From Paenibacillus melissococcoides (lineage in GTDB: Bacteria > Bacillota > Bacilli > Paenibacillales > Paenibacillaceae): a stretch of 64,000 bases of DNA. Position numbers and translations under genes: made by a program. The notes beneath the pieces are model-generated. The model ran no database searches and was not told the DNA's origin. It was given only the letters and a program-made list of their open reading frames with translations. Shown one piece after another: positions 53,392 through 62,756 of the stretch (positions within the stretch are counted from its first letter, which is position 1; the number at the start of each line of letters is the position of its first letter). The stretch spans positions 446,501-510,500 of the forward strand of contig CALYLO010000001.1 in NCBI GenBank assembly GCA_944800085.1, given 5' to 3'.

Positions 53392-54717
53392 ATGGAACAA
53401 TTCCGATTGCCCAAAATCGACGTGCCGAAGTTCGAGCTTCCCCAAGCGGTGAAGCAGGTGCTGGCGGAGGCCGAGCAGAAGCTGGCGCATCGCCCGAAGC
53501 TGTTGAAGCAGTTCAAGAACTGCTTCCCGAATACGCTGGAGACGACGACGAAGCTGCTGGAGGACGGCACGACCTTCGTGCTGACCGGAGACATTCCGGC
53601 GATGTGGCTGCGCGACTCGGTGGAGCAAGTCATTCACTATGTCCCGTTCGCCAAGGATGACGCCGATCTGCAGCGCATTATCGGCGGCCTGATCAAGCGC
53701 CATATGTTCTATATCAATATCGATCCGTATGCGAACGCATTCAATGAAGGCCCGAACGACTGGCACTGGGATGCGAATGACCAGACCGATATGTCCCCAT
53801 GGGTATGGGAGCGCAAATATGAGCTTGATTCGATGTGCTTCACGATTCGTCTCGCTTATATGTATTGGAAAGAGACGGGGCGCACCGATATTTTCGATGC
53901 GAACTTCAAATCCGCCATGCGCAAAATCGTCGGCGTCTGGAAGACGGAGCAGCGCCATTTCGAGCAATCGCCGTACCGCTTCATGCGCGAGAATTGCCCG
54001 GATATCGACACGCTGCGCAACGACGGCCTTGGCATGCCGGTCAACTATACGGGGATGACGTGGTCCGGCTTCCGTCCGAGCGACGATGCCTGCGACTTCC
54101 ATTACAATATTCCTTCCAACATGTTCGCGGTCGTCTCGCTGCGCCAGATGCAGGAGATTGCGAAGTACGGCTTCCGCGACGAAGCGTTCGTGAAGGAAAT
54201 GCACAAGCTCGAAAAAGAGATCGAGCATGGCATTCAACTGTACGGCACTTACAATCACCCGACCTGCGGCAAAATGTACGTGTACGAGACGGATGGCTTC
54301 GGCAACTTCTGCCTGATGGACGATGCGGGAACGCCGAGTCTGATGTCGATTCCGTATCTCGGCTATGCGGACGCCGAGGATCCGGTCTACCAGAATACGC
54401 GCCGCTTCATCCTGAGCAAGGAGAATCCGTACTACTTCGAAGGCAAGGCCGCATCGGGGATCGGCAGCCCGCATACGCCGGACGGCTATGTGTGGCATAT
54501 GGCGCTCTCGATGCAGGGCTTGACGTCGATCAGCGATGAGGAGATCGTGTCGCTCATCGCCACGTTGGAAGCGACCGATGCCGATACCGGCTTCATGCAT
54601 GAAGGCTTCCACGCGGACGATCCGGCCATCTTCACCCGCCCTTGGTTCGCCTGGTCGAACAGTCTGTTCTCCCAGCTCGTGTGGAAGGCGATGCAGCGGG
54701 GATTGCTGGACAAATAA
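53392..54717 (+). CDS. GH125 exo-alpha-1,6-mannosidase
   Basis: This 441-residue cytoplasmic glycosidase of family GH125 (metal-independent, inverting) has the family signatures TGDIPAMWLRDSVEQV, NEGPNDWHWDANDQTDMSPWVWERKYELDS, TGMTWSGFRPSDDACDFHYNIPSNMFA and GFMHEGFHADDPAIFTRPWFAWSNSLF, which contain the catalytic carboxylates. Members release alpha-1,6-linked mannose from N-glycan cores or mannans. The ATG at 53392 is nine bases after GGAGG. A start at 53320 lacks support. It is the last gene of the apparent sulfatase/ABC operon. No terminator is visible close to its stop. Confidence 0.93.
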   Translation: MEQFRLPKIDVPKFELPQAVKQVLAEAEQKLAHRPKLLKQFKNCFPNTLETTTKLLEDGTTFVLTGDIPAMWLRDSVEQVIHYVPFAKDDADLQRIIGGLIKRHMFYINIDPYANAFNEGPNDWHWDANDQTDMSPWVWERKYELDSMCFTIRLAYMYWKETGRTDIFDANFKSAMRKIVGVWKTEQRHFEQSPYRFMRENCPDIDTLRNDGLGMPVNYTGMTWSGFRPSDDACDFHYNIPSNMFAVVSLRQMQEIAKYGFRDEAFVKEMHKLEKEIEHGIQLYGTYNHPTCGKMYVYETDGFGNFCLMDDAGTPSLMSIPYLGYADAEDPVYQNTRRFILSKENPYYFEGKAASGIGSPHTPDGYVWHMALSMQGLTSISDEEIVSLIATLEATDADTGFMHEGFHADDPAIFTRPWFAWSNSLFSQLVWKAMQRGLLDK

Positions 54718-54904
54718 AGGACAAGCCGAAGTTCATGCGATACGGACAAGGGGAGTGTCTCACAGGCACTGCAAAATGATGGAGATGACGAGGTAACAGA
54801 GAATGTGGTGCGGGAAAAACGGCTGCGCGGAAAACGGTGGAAGATGGATGAAGCAGTGAAGTGCTGCGTGGATGCATCCATTTCTGCTCTTTCAGCCGCT
54901 CTTT

Positions 54905-55050
54905 GATGAAATTCCTGCAAAATTACATGATGTTCATCGTTTTTTATCTTTTATCGATTGGATAGTCAGAAATTGATGCCGTTTTGCAGGATTTCCTGTA
55001 ACGGAGTACACATCATAAAGGAAAAGTGCATTTTTGCAGTTTTTCGGCGA
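54905..55050. repeat. Dispersed TGCAGGA-type intergenic repeat, copy 3
   Basis: Words such as ATTCCTGCAAAATTACAT, TTTTGCAGGATTTCCTGT and GTGCATTTTTGCAG recur in a non-coding AT-rich stretch, like those at 3690 and 31510. The 54718-54904 stretch shows nothing else. Confidence 0.4.
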
Positions 55051-55067
55051 GTCGAGCTTTGAAAATC

Positions 55068-55117
55068 AGGGGGGCTGTCTCACTGTAGTGAAATACTACT
55101 TTTGGGACACCCCCCTT
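55068..55117 (-). terminator. Large nested hairpin after the chemoreceptor gene
   Basis: The outer stem (GGGGGGCTGTCTC with GGGACACCCCCC, one bulge) encloses a second stem (GTAGT with ACTAC). It follows the chemoreceptor stop on the minus strand and may be its terminator. The lack of a T run and GGGG-TGTCCC ends also resemble a small mobile palindrome. Confidence 0.4.
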
Positions 55118-55128
55118 GCTGCGTTCTC

Positions 55129-57183
55129 TTACATTTTATACCGGCTTATCATCTCGTTCAGCGTTTGCGCCATTTGATTCAGCTGCTCCGCGTTCTTCAG
55201 CAGTGTGCCCATATCGACCAGCTGCTGATCCGTGAACTTCACCAGCTTCGTGGCATGCTCCGCGTTCTTCTCGGCGATATGCGCGATTTCATTCACGGAA
55301 GCAAGCACTTCCTCGGAGCCGGCGGACATTTCTTCCGTCACCGCCGATGTATCCTGAATCTGGCCTGCGATATCCGTAATATCCGTTAAGATGCGTTCGA
55401 AGGTCGCGCCCGAATTTTGCACTTTTTCAATGCCGTCGGCGACGCTATCCCGTACGAGATCCATCGACTCCACGGCTTTGCGGGCATCCATTCTCGTCTC
55501 CTCGATCAGATCGGAGATTTCACGGGCGGATTCGGCCGAGCGTTCCGCCAGCTTCCTCACTTCATGGGCGACGACGGCAAAGCCTTGGCCATGCTCCCCG
55601 GCCCGGGACGCTTCAATCGCTGCATTGAGCGCAAGCAGGTTCGTCTGCGACGCAATCTGGGTGATGACATCGACGATGTGGGCCATCTGCTCGGACCGCT
55701 CGCCGAGAGTCTGCACCAATCCCCCAGAATGCCTTACCGATTCATCGATCGTATTCATCTGCCGCACCGCTTCCTGGAGCAGCATATTCCCCTGCTTCGC
55801 CTGGTCGGCCGTATCCAGCGATGTCTCGGATATGCTGGTTGTGCTTTCGGCGATGCGCTGAATGCCGATAGCCATTTCTTCCATCGCCTTGGCCCCTTCT
55901 TCCGTGCCCCGCATTTGCGTGTCGGCGCCGCTGGCGACGATCTTGACGATCGAGTCGACTTCCTGAATCTGAGCCGTGCTTGCGGCCGTGTGGGCGGACA
56001 ACTGCTTCGACGAATCGGCCAATGTATTCGCGGCGCTGCGTATCTCGCCGACGAGATGGCGGATGGAGGCTTGCATCACTTGCAGCGATTGCCCCAGTAC
56101 GCCGACCTCGTCCTTTTTCCGCTGAATCGAGGCTGGAACCTCGCCCGTGAAATCCCCGGCGCTGATCGCCTTCAGATTGGCGACGACGGTCTGAATCGGC
56201 TTCGTAATGTTCAATGCCACCCCAAGCGCCAGCAGCACGGCTAACACGGCGCAGATCGAGCTGGTAATCAAATTGATCATTCCGATCTTGTCGGCTTCCC
56301 GCGTCAGCTCGCTTTTTTCCACGATGGACAAGTATTTCCACCCGGTTGCCTGGGACGTATACAAGTTGGTCATATAATCTGTGCCATCCACTTGAATCTC
56401 GAAATGATCCGAGGTTTTTTCTTTGATATCCGCAAATTCGGGCACGCCGATATCCGCGATATTTTTGGAGATCAGCTCCGGATTGCGGGGATCAGCGAGA
56501 ATCGTCCCGTCTTTGGATAGCAGCACGACATAGCCGGTCTCCCGGATTTTGATGCTCTGAAGCTGTTCGGCCAGCTTGCCGAGGCTCGTATCCAGCCCGA
56601 GTACGCCCAGAGGCTTGCCGTTGGCGTCGTGTACGACCGCTACGCTGCTCATATTCAAATTGCCGGTTACCGAATCGACATACGGATCGGTAATGGTAAC
56701 TTGGTCCGGATTCGACATTGCATTCGCATACCAAGGGCGGGTGCGCGGGTCATACTTGGCGGCCATTTCTTTTTCCGGCCACTGGACGTAACCGCTATGG
56801 GCAGCCCCCAAAAATACGGTAGAGGTGTTCGGATGCGTCTGGGCAAAGCGCTCAAATTCCCGATAGATTTCACTTTCAATGCCGCCGTTTTGAGCGAGTG
56901 TCGATTTTTTGTTCTCCGTCAGCTTCATGTATGAGGTGATGCTGTCATCAGCTTGATTGATGATCGGGCTGTCCGCCAGAAACTTCACATTCTCTTTCAC
57001 CGTGTCGAAAAAAAGCGCCATTCGGCCGTCCACCTGCGCGACTTCGTTGGTCGTCGACGTCACGAATTCATCGGTGATTTCTTTGATCATACTATTATTA
57101 ACAATAATGCCAATAATAGAAATCGGAATCAGGATCGTAACTAAAAAAGCAAGAACCAGTTTCATTTTAATGCTTTTTAACAT
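55129..57183 (-). CDS. Methyl-accepting chemotaxis protein with dCache sensor
   Basis: This 684-residue chemoreceptor has TM1 (~8-28), an extracellular dCache domain (~40-285, with [25 protein letters not shown] and [12 protein letters not shown]), TM2 (~290-312), HAMP (~313-365) and the cytoplasmic signalling hairpin with tip [31 protein letters not shown]. Methylation helices flank the tip (Glu/Gln-rich, for example [16 protein letters not shown]). The sensor probably binds amino acids or small organic acids. A sigma-D-like promoter lies at 57261-57287. The CheX-like gene is divergent upstream. Confidence 0.94.
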   Translation of the reverse strand: MLKSIKMKLVLAFLVTILIPISIIGIIVNNSMIKEITDEFVTSTTNEVAQVDGRMALFFDTVKENVKFLADSPIINQADDSITSYMKLTENKKSTLAQNGGIESEIYREFERFAQTHPNTSTVFLGAAHSGYVQWPEKEMAAKYDPRTRPWYANAMSNPDQVTITDPYVDSVTGNLNMSSVAVVHDANGKPLGVLGLDTSLGKLAEQLQSIKIRETGYVVLLSKDGTILADPRNPELISKNIADIGVPEFADIKEKTSDHFEIQVDGTDYMTNLYTSQATGWKYLSIVEKSELTREADKIGMINLITSSICAVLAVLLALGVALNITKPIQTVVANLKAISAGDFTGEVPASIQRKKDEVGVLGQSLQVMQASIRHLVGEIRSAANTLADSSKQLSAHTAASTAQIQEVDSIVKIVASGADTQMRGTEEGAKAMEEMAIGIQRIAESTTSISETSLDTADQAKQGNMLLQEAVRQMNTIDESVRHSGGLVQTLGERSEQMAHIVDVITQIASQTNLLALNAAIEASRAGEHGQGFAVVAHEVRKLAERSAESAREISDLIEETRMDARKAVESMDLVRDSVADGIEKVQNSGATFERILTDITDIAGQIQDTSAVTEEMSAGSEEVLASVNEIAHIAEKNAEHATKLVKFTDQQLVDMGTLLKNAEQLNQMAQTLNEMISRYKM

Positions 57184-57260
57184 AGCTGCCCCTCCTCTAA
57201 GATGCTTTCATAAATAGAATCGACATTATTTAAGGAAATTCGACATCCTCTCTATTCTAT

Positions 57261-57287
57261 TTATCGCCCAAAAAAAGGTCTTTCTTA
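57261..57287 (-). promoter_or_regulatory. Sigma-D (motility) promoter of the chemoreceptor gene
   Basis: On the minus strand TAAG (57284-57287), a 15-base spacer and GGCGATAA (57261-57268) match the consensus TAAA-N15-GCCGATAA at 10 of 12 positions, about 75 bases before the start codon. Confidence 0.65.
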
Positions 57288-57653
57288 ATACCTATTACAA
57301 ATAGAAGGAAGTTTACTGCTGAATATTTTTTTTGCATTCGTATTTTCATATAGCGTTAGGTCTTTGGTCATAAACGTTAGCTTGAAAGGAAACAGCGGCA
57401 TTCTCTTCAAAGCAGCGTCATTCGCGAGCATAAGCAAAAGCCATCGGCTTTGAGGCAACAATGAAGCTGTGTGATTAGTTCTTTATGCTCAAAAATATAT
57501 AAATATACAAAATGAATGAAATTCAGAGAAATGTTTTAGTGATCGGCGCGATCGTTTTTAGTATAATAGTCATATAAAAGTGGGTATGTAGGACGTTCGA
57601 ATGAGGTTCGGACATTACTCCCTTACTGTCGGAAAGGGGCGAAAGATACAAAG
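57288..57653 (+). other. Gene-free region before cheX
   Basis: AT-rich, with no coding frame. A TATAAT at 57562-57567 is the likely -10 for the CheX-like gene. The middle part (57350-57500) has short inverted repeats (for example AAGCC...GGCTT near 57449) but matched no riboswitch class I know. Confidence 0.35.
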
Positions 57654-58130
57654 ATGAAAGCCGAGTGGATTCATCCTTTTTTGCAATCGGCGTGCACGGT
57701 TATCGAACAAGTCGTGCAAGTCCGTCCGGAACGGGGAGAGCTTGAGATGTTATCTTGGAGCGGATCTCATGATTTACGCATCCAGATAGGGATGACGGGG
57801 CAATTATCGGGCCATGTCGCGTTCGGGTTAAATGAAGATGTCGCCATTAAGATGGCTTCCGCGATGATGGGAGGCTTCCCGCTGGAAGCGCTGGATGCCA
57901 TTGGGGAAAGCGCGATTTCGGAGCTGGGGAATATGATTAGCGGCAATGCGACCACGTTGATGTTCAATCAAGGGCTGCGCGTCGATATTACGCCGCCTCA
58001 ATTGCTGGTCTCCTCCAACTCGGGACCGATTCAACAGGCGATGGCGGTGCCGCTCATTATTGGAGATATCGGACGGTTTGATGTGCTCATGCATATCGGA
58101 TATAGTGATAAGGTCAGTGTCGTATCCTGA
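57654..58130 (+). CDS. CheX-like chemotaxis phosphatase
   Basis: This 158-residue protein has the CheC/CheX/FliY-type fold. The single phosphatase-helix motif ESAISELGNMISGNA supplies the Glu and Asn that act on CheY-P (E-x3-ELGN type). One such helix indicates CheX rather than CheC, which has two. It should dimerise and dephosphorylate CheY, resetting the motor signal. It stands divergent from a chemoreceptor gene, which fits. AAAGGGGCG precedes the ATG. No cheY or other chemotaxis gene is in the window. Confidence 0.82.
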   Translation: MKAEWIHPFLQSACTVIEQVVQVRPERGELEMLSWSGSHDLRIQIGMTGQLSGHVAFGLNEDVAIKMASAMMGGFPLEALDAIGESAISELGNMISGNATTLMFNQGLRVDITPPQLLVSSNSGPIQQAMAVPLIIGDIGRFDVLMHIGYSDKVSVVS

Positions 58131-58212
58131 CGCATGATGCAAGGCCGGCCGCAAGCTGCAGCGTCAGGAATGACGGGCTGCAGGCGGGGCAGCGCCAAAG
58201 GAGCAGCAGGAA

Positions 58213-58989
58213 ATGGATTTGAAAGGGAAAATTGTGCTCATTACAGGAGCTTCGAGCGGCATCGGGGCTCTGACCGCCCAAGCCGCAGCGGCCAAAGGAG
58301 CCGTACCCGTGCTGACGGGGCGCTCGCGGCAGAAGCTGGATGCCGCCGTTCTGGGCATAACAGCGGAGCATGCCGTCTATACGATGGACGTGACCAGCGA
58401 TGATGACGTGGAACGTATCGTAACCGATGTCCTGGAGCGGTTCGGTCGAATCGATATCCTGCTCAACAATGCGGGGTACGGGCAATTCGACCGCGTCACG
58501 GACATGAGCGTGTCCCAGTTCGCCGGCATGATGGACGTCAACTATATGGGGGTTGTGCGCTGCACGAAGGCGGTGCTCCCGCATATGCTGGCACGCCGCG
58601 ACGGCCATATCGTGAACGTGGCTTCCATGGCAGGCAAGATCGGATCTCCCAAATCTGCCGGCTACAGCGCGACGAAGCATGCCGTGCTCGGGTTCACGAA
58701 TGCGCTGCGGATGGAGCTGGCGGGGACCGGGGTCGCCGTGTCGGCCGTCAATCCGGGGCCTGTCGATACGCCCTTCTTCGACCGCGCCGATCCGTCAGGC
58801 CAGTATGTGAATAATGTGCGCTGGTTCATCATGCCGCCGGACAAGGTCGTGCGCCATCTGATTCGCATCATGGAGACGCGCAGACAGGAAGTGGACCTGC
58901 CGTGGCTGGGAGCGCTGGGCATGCGCCTTTATTCTCTCTTTCCCCGCATATCCAATCGAATCGCGGCCCGATTGCTGAATAAAAAATAA
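58213..58989 (+). CDS. SDR-family oxidoreductase
   Basis: This 258-residue classical short-chain dehydrogenase has the cofactor motif TGASSGIG (residues 11-18), NNAG in ILLNNAGYG, the catalytic Ser in VASMAGKIG, and YSATK with the catalytic Tyr and Lys. A C-terminal basic amphipathic tail may touch membrane. The substrate is unknown. It is similar in layout to DltE/YqjQ-like enzymes. AAAGGAGCAGCAGGAA precedes the ATG. It lies 82 bases after the CheX-like gene. Confidence 0.88.
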   Translation: MDLKGKIVLITGASSGIGALTAQAAAAKGAVPVLTGRSRQKLDAAVLGITAEHAVYTMDVTSDDDVERIVTDVLERFGRIDILLNNAGYGQFDRVTDMSVSQFAGMMDVNYMGVVRCTKAVLPHMLARRDGHIVNVASMAGKIGSPKSAGYSATKHAVLGFTNALRMELAGTGVAVSAVNPGPVDTPFFDRADPSGQYVNNVRWFIMPPDKVVRHLIRIMETRRQEVDLPWLGALGMRLYSLFPRISNRIAARLLNKK

Positions 58990-59115
58990 GCGCCGCCAGG
59001 GGCGCCGGACGAATCATAGCCGGAGGGGCAAGGAATGAAGCAGGTCCGCTTATGCATTGCGTCGTTCGAGGCAGCATTGCATGGGCGGACTGGTCGCCGC
59101 AGCCGGCAAAGATCG

Positions 59116-59370
59116 TCAGGAATTGGAGCCGCTCTGGCGATGCGCCTCGTTCATTTGCTTAATCTCCTCGAACAGCGCCCGTATTTCCGCCTTTCCCTCC
59201 GGATGGGCATCATTCCAATGCCGAGTCAGGTTCGGCATCGTCTTATGCATCTGATTATACAGGGCCCACCGCTTCACCTTCTCGACGGTGACCGGATCGG
59301 AATGCCCCGTCAGCAGCTCGGCATATTTTTCAACTAACCGTTCGAATGCAGGTTGTGCAGCTTCACTCAT
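59116..59370 (-). CDS. DUF2573-like small protein (YusU type)
   Basis: This 84-residue, mostly helical, soluble protein has the phrase FERLVEKYAELLTGHSDPVT followed by VEKVKRWALYNQMHKTMPNL. It closely resembles the uncharacterised YusU/DUF2573 family of Bacilli. AGGAGGACC-like purines lie upstream of the ATG at 59370. Function is unknown, and it forms its own unit. Confidence 0.7.
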   Translation of the reverse strand: MSEAAQPAFERLVEKYAELLTGHSDPVTVEKVKRWALYNQMHKTMPNLTRHWNDAHPEGKAEIRALFEEIKQMNEAHRQSGSNS

Positions 59371-59615
59371 GTTAGGTCCTCCTTTTTTTAACGATCATCA
59401 TCCATGCCCCGACAACCATTCCGCGATTTGCGGCCGCTTCGATTGCCTCGATACCTTCATTTTATATTCCAGCATGTCACAAAATATAGACGATAATGCA
59501 TCAAAACAGCCTCAGCTCCGTTTCGGGTGCTGTCCTATTTTTTTGCGCATAATCTGCATATATGGTGAATTGTACCACATTTTGCGGGCAGGACGGGCCC
59601 AACAGGGATAAAAGT

Positions 59616-59644
59616 TTGGTGCTGGCGGTTCTTTTCGCTATAAT
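59616..59644 (+). promoter_or_regulatory. Sigma-A promoter of the helicase gene
   Basis: TTGGTG (59616-59621), an exact 17-base spacer and TATAAT (59639-59644). The rest of the 59371-59711 gap shows only AT-rich, gene-free sequence. Confidence 0.65.
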
Positions 59645-59711
59645 AGAGCCATGAATGCCGCAGTTAAGCGAGATACATACATGAACGGATGTCATGTCAT
59701 AGAGAGGATCG

Positions 59712-60995
59712 ATGCAGTTGAGCACCACGTTTGCTTCCTTGTCGATTACCGAGGAATTGTTAGCGAAGCTTCAAGCGAAAGACATTACCGCTCCGTCGCC
59801 CGTACAGGCGGAAGCGATTCCGGTTGCGCTGGAGGGCCGCGATATTCTGGCCCAGTCGCAGACCGGAACGGGCAAGACACTGGCGTATCTCTTGCCGGTA
59901 TTGATGAAGATAGACGCCTCGCACCGAGGGACGCAGGCGGTGGTTATCGCCCCGACGCAGGAGCTGGCCATGCAGATCGTGCGCGAGGCGGAGTACTATG
60001 GCGAAGGAAGCGGGATTCACGTCGCCGCGCTCATTGGCGGAGCCGCCCTGAACCGCCAGGTGGAACGGCTGCGCGACAAGCCGCAGCTTGTCGTCGGCAC
60101 GCCCGGACGCATCCGGGAACTGATTGAAATGCGCAAGCTGAAGATGCATGAGGTCCGAATGATCGTCGTGGATGAGGTCGACCATTTGCTGCAGAAGGGC
60201 GGAGCTCGCGATACGGACATGGCGATCCGCAGCGCGCTGCGCGATCGGCAGCTTCTCTTCTTCTCGGCGACTCTCCCTCGGGCGGTCCGGGAGCTGGCCA
60301 GCCGCTTCATGCAGGCGCCGGCGGAGATCGGAATCGAGCCGGACAAGCGGATGGCGGACACGATCCAGCATCTGTATGTGGCTGTGGAGCGCGACAAGAT
60401 CGATATGGTCCGCCGTCTTATCCGGCTGTGGAACCCGAAGCGGGCGATCGCGTTCGTGAACGACTCGAACCGCATCGGGGAATGGGAGGCGAAGCTGGCC
60501 TATGTCGGCCTGTCGGTTGCCTCCCTGTACGGCGATGCGCCGAAGCAGGAGCGGACGGCCGTGCTGCGGCGTTTCCGCGAAGGACAGGTCCAGGTGCTCC
60601 TGGCGACCGATGTCGCGGCCAGAGGATTGGATATCCCGGATCTGCCGCTCGTCATCAGCATTGAGCCGGCGCTGGATGCGGAGCATTATATTCACCGCGC
60701 CGGCCGCACCGGACGGATGGGCCGCCAAGGCATGTCCGTCAATCTGATTACGCCGCAAGAGCGGTTCATTATGCGCAAGTTCGAACGCGAGCTTGGAATT
60801 ACGATCGCCGAGCGCGTGTTCTACGAAGGGCGACTGCACGACCCGAACGCGAACCGGGGAGGCAAGCCGAACGGCAAGCCGCGCGGCGCGCGCGAGGGGG
60901 CTGGAGCCGCTAGAAAGGCGCAGCCCAAATCGGAGCGTCACCGGGATCGGAAGGACAAAGGCGCGCCGAAGTGGCTCAAGGACAAACGAACGTAA
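59712..60995 (+). CDS. DEAD-box RNA helicase with DEVD motif II
   Basis: This 427-residue ATP-dependent RNA helicase shows the Q-motif region ITAPSPVQAEAIPVAL, motif I AQSQTGTGKT, Ia PTQELAMQIV, Ib VGTPGRI, motif II VVDEVDHLL, motif III FSATLP, motif IV AIAFVNDSN, motif V ATDVAARGLDI and VI HRAGRTGRMG. Motif II reads DEVD rather than DEAD. A short Arg/Lys/Gly-rich tail (~365-427) follows the helicase core, likely for RNA binding. The ATG at 59712 has GAGAGGA just upstream, although an in-frame TTG at 59718 is possible. It has its own promoter and terminator. It resembles the YfmL/CshC-type helicases of ribosome assembly (inference). Confidence 0.92.
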   Translation: MQLSTTFASLSITEELLAKLQAKDITAPSPVQAEAIPVALEGRDILAQSQTGTGKTLAYLLPVLMKIDASHRGTQAVVIAPTQELAMQIVREAEYYGEGSGIHVAALIGGAALNRQVERLRDKPQLVVGTPGRIRELIEMRKLKMHEVRMIVVDEVDHLLQKGGARDTDMAIRSALRDRQLLFFSATLPRAVRELASRFMQAPAEIGIEPDKRMADTIQHLYVAVERDKIDMVRRLIRLWNPKRAIAFVNDSNRIGEWEAKLAYVGLSVASLYGDAPKQERTAVLRRFREGQVQVLLATDVAARGLDIPDLPLVISIEPALDAEHYIHRAGRTGRMGRQGMSVNLITPQERFIMRKFERELGITIAERVFYEGRLHDPNANRGGKPNGKPRGAREGAGAARKAQPKSERHRDRKDKGAPKWLKDKRT

Positions 60996-61013
60996 CGATC
61001 GGGAAAAGGTCAG

Positions 61014-61048
61014 GCACCGCTGAATGGGCATCATTCGGCGGTGCTTTT
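61014..61048 (+). terminator. Terminator of the helicase gene
   Basis: A 13-bp stem with one G-T pair (61014-61026 with 61032-61044) and a 5-nt loop are followed by TTTTGT. Confidence 0.85.
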
Positions 61049-61180
61049 GTGTTACAGGAGGAATTTGAACTCAAATCTAGCAAAAACATAACAAAAACAT
61101 AAAGTTTCCTGTATATGGTTGAACGCCGCCAGGCCAACCGATATACTGAAATTTGGAAGGGAAAAGGAGGAGAAAAAATT

Positions 61181-62674
61181 GTGCTAAGGAAATGGAAGAT
61201 TGCTCTGCTATTGACTCTGGTCGTTGCCATGATCAGCGGCTGCTTCGGCGAGAAGCCGGTGCTTGAGGAGCTGGGGAAGGACGGCAAGGGGAAAATCAAA
61301 GTTGTCTATTATAGCGAAGAGGCCTTTTACTCGGAATATGGCAATAGTTTTAACGTGAAATATCCGGATATTGAATTCGAAGTGGTAGATCAGCAAGAAA
61401 TGCAACGGGAATTGCAGGATAAGGAAGATGCCGATTATCAGGAAGAAATGCAGAAGTTCCTGGACAAGCATAAGCCGGACGTATTGATGATTGATTTGCC
61501 GACGATGGAGAAAATGGCCCAGGAAGGGAAGCTCTATAATCTGGATGCCGTCATCGCCCAGGAGAAATTCGATCTGGAAGGCTTTATGCCGGGTCTCATC
61601 GATATGATTCGAGCCAGGGGAGGCGGCTCGCTCTACGGATTGGCTCCTAATTTCTACACGAATGTAATCTTCTATAATGCCGGGTTGTTCCGGGAGCATA
61701 ATATCGAACCGCCGCGCAATAAAATGACGTGGCAGGAGCTGATCGATCTGTCGAGCCGCTTCTCGGGCATCGGTTCGGGCGAGAATCAAATCTATGGCTA
61801 CTCTGAACGATACGGTTCTCTGGACAGTTTTCTTACCAGCATAGCGCAAGGCTCCTCGCTGCGCCTGTTCGACGCCAAAGGGGAAAAGCTCGTCTTCAAT
61901 ACGGATGGGTGGAAGCAGGCGATGAAGATGGCTTCAGACGCGATCCGGAGCAAGGCGGTCTATACTCAACCCATGGATGAGGGCAATGAACGTATGTATA
62001 TGGGAGACGACGATCTCTTTTTCAAAGGCAAGGCCGCGATGATTATGAGTGGACCTTGGGTGATTTCCGAATTCAAGAACCGCATGATGTGGGATAAGGA
62101 AGCCAAGGAAATCGATTGGGGCATGGTAACCGCGCCTGTCGATCCGGCGAATCCGGATGAATCATCGTATGCGACGCTGCACGAGGTATTTGCTATCGCG
62201 GCCGATTCCCCGAACAAGCGGGCGGCATGGGAGTTCGTCAAGTTCGTGAACGGGCCGGAAATGGCCAAGGCGGCTTCCCGCTCTTCGCGGGGAAGTCTGC
62301 CGACACGGAACCAGTTCATGAAGGAAATCGACGGCAAAAGCACGGAAGCGTTCTATCTGCTTCGCCCGAAGGCGGAATACGAATCGATGTGGGGCGGACC
62401 GAACGTGAAAATCCCGAGCGATTTCTACATGGAATTCTTAAGCCTTCTGGGGAAAGAAATGAAAGCCGTGGTCGACAACAAGAAGACGGTGGAGGAAGCC
62501 GCCGCCGCCATCCAGGCCAAAGGAGAGGAAGCGCTGCAAAAGGGCAGAGAAGCGGAGAAAGCGCGCAAAGCGGCCCAAAAGGGCGCAGAAGGCGATAGCG
62601 GAAAAGCCGCGGAGGATAACAAAACCGAGGATTCAGGCAGTGCGGAGGCTGGCACATCCGAGGGGATTGACTAG
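61181..62674 (+). CDS. ABC transporter substrate-binding lipoprotein, copy 1
   Basis: This ~497-residue extracellular solute-binding protein (SBP_bac_1/CUT1-like) has a lipobox LVVAMISGC (Cys ~20), then KIKVVYYSEEAFYSEYGNSF, GLAPNFYTNVIFYNAGLFRE, AAMIMSGPWVISEFKNRM and AAWEFVKFVNGPEMAKAASR. The last ~55 residues are a Lys/Glu/Ala-rich tail of low complexity that is unusual for the family. The start is GTG at 61181, with AAGGAGG about ten bases upstream. It is followed by a terminator and a paralogue. No permease gene is in the window. Confidence 0.88.
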   Translation: MLRKWKIALLLTLVVAMISGCFGEKPVLEELGKDGKGKIKVVYYSEEAFYSEYGNSFNVKYPDIEFEVVDQQEMQRELQDKEDADYQEEMQKFLDKHKPDVLMIDLPTMEKMAQEGKLYNLDAVIAQEKFDLEGFMPGLIDMIRARGGGSLYGLAPNFYTNVIFYNAGLFREHNIEPPRNKMTWQELIDLSSRFSGIGSGENQIYGYSERYGSLDSFLTSIAQGSSLRLFDAKGEKLVFNTDGWKQAMKMASDAIRSKAVYTQPMDEGNERMYMGDDDLFFKGKAAMIMSGPWVISEFKNRMMWDKEAKEIDWGMVTAPVDPANPDESSYATLHEVFAIAADSPNKRAAWEFVKFVNGPEMAKAASRSSRGSLPTRNQFMKEIDGKSTEAFYLLRPKAEYESMWGGPNVKIPSDFYMEFLSLLGKEMKAVVDNKKTVEEAAAAIQAKGEEALQKGREAEKARKAAQKGAEGDSGKAAEDNKTEDSGSAEAGTSEGID

Positions 62675-62697
62675 CATAGAGCGCAAGACATAACTTA

Positions 62698-62730
62698 GGG
62701 CCGCTGACACAAGTTGGCGGCCTCTTTTAT
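62698..62730 (+). terminator. Terminator between the two binding-protein genes
   Basis: A 6-7-bp GC stem (62699-62704 with 62717-62722) and a 12-nt loop are followed by TCTTTTATTT. Confidence 0.65.
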
Positions 62731-62756
62731 TTAGTACAGGAGGGGGACTAATTGGG

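Noticed and set aside
57391..57540. c-di-GMP riboswitch upstream of the CheX-like gene
   Set aside because: A segment AAGCAAAAGCCATCGGC is superficially similar, but the conserved core and paired elements of the class are missing.
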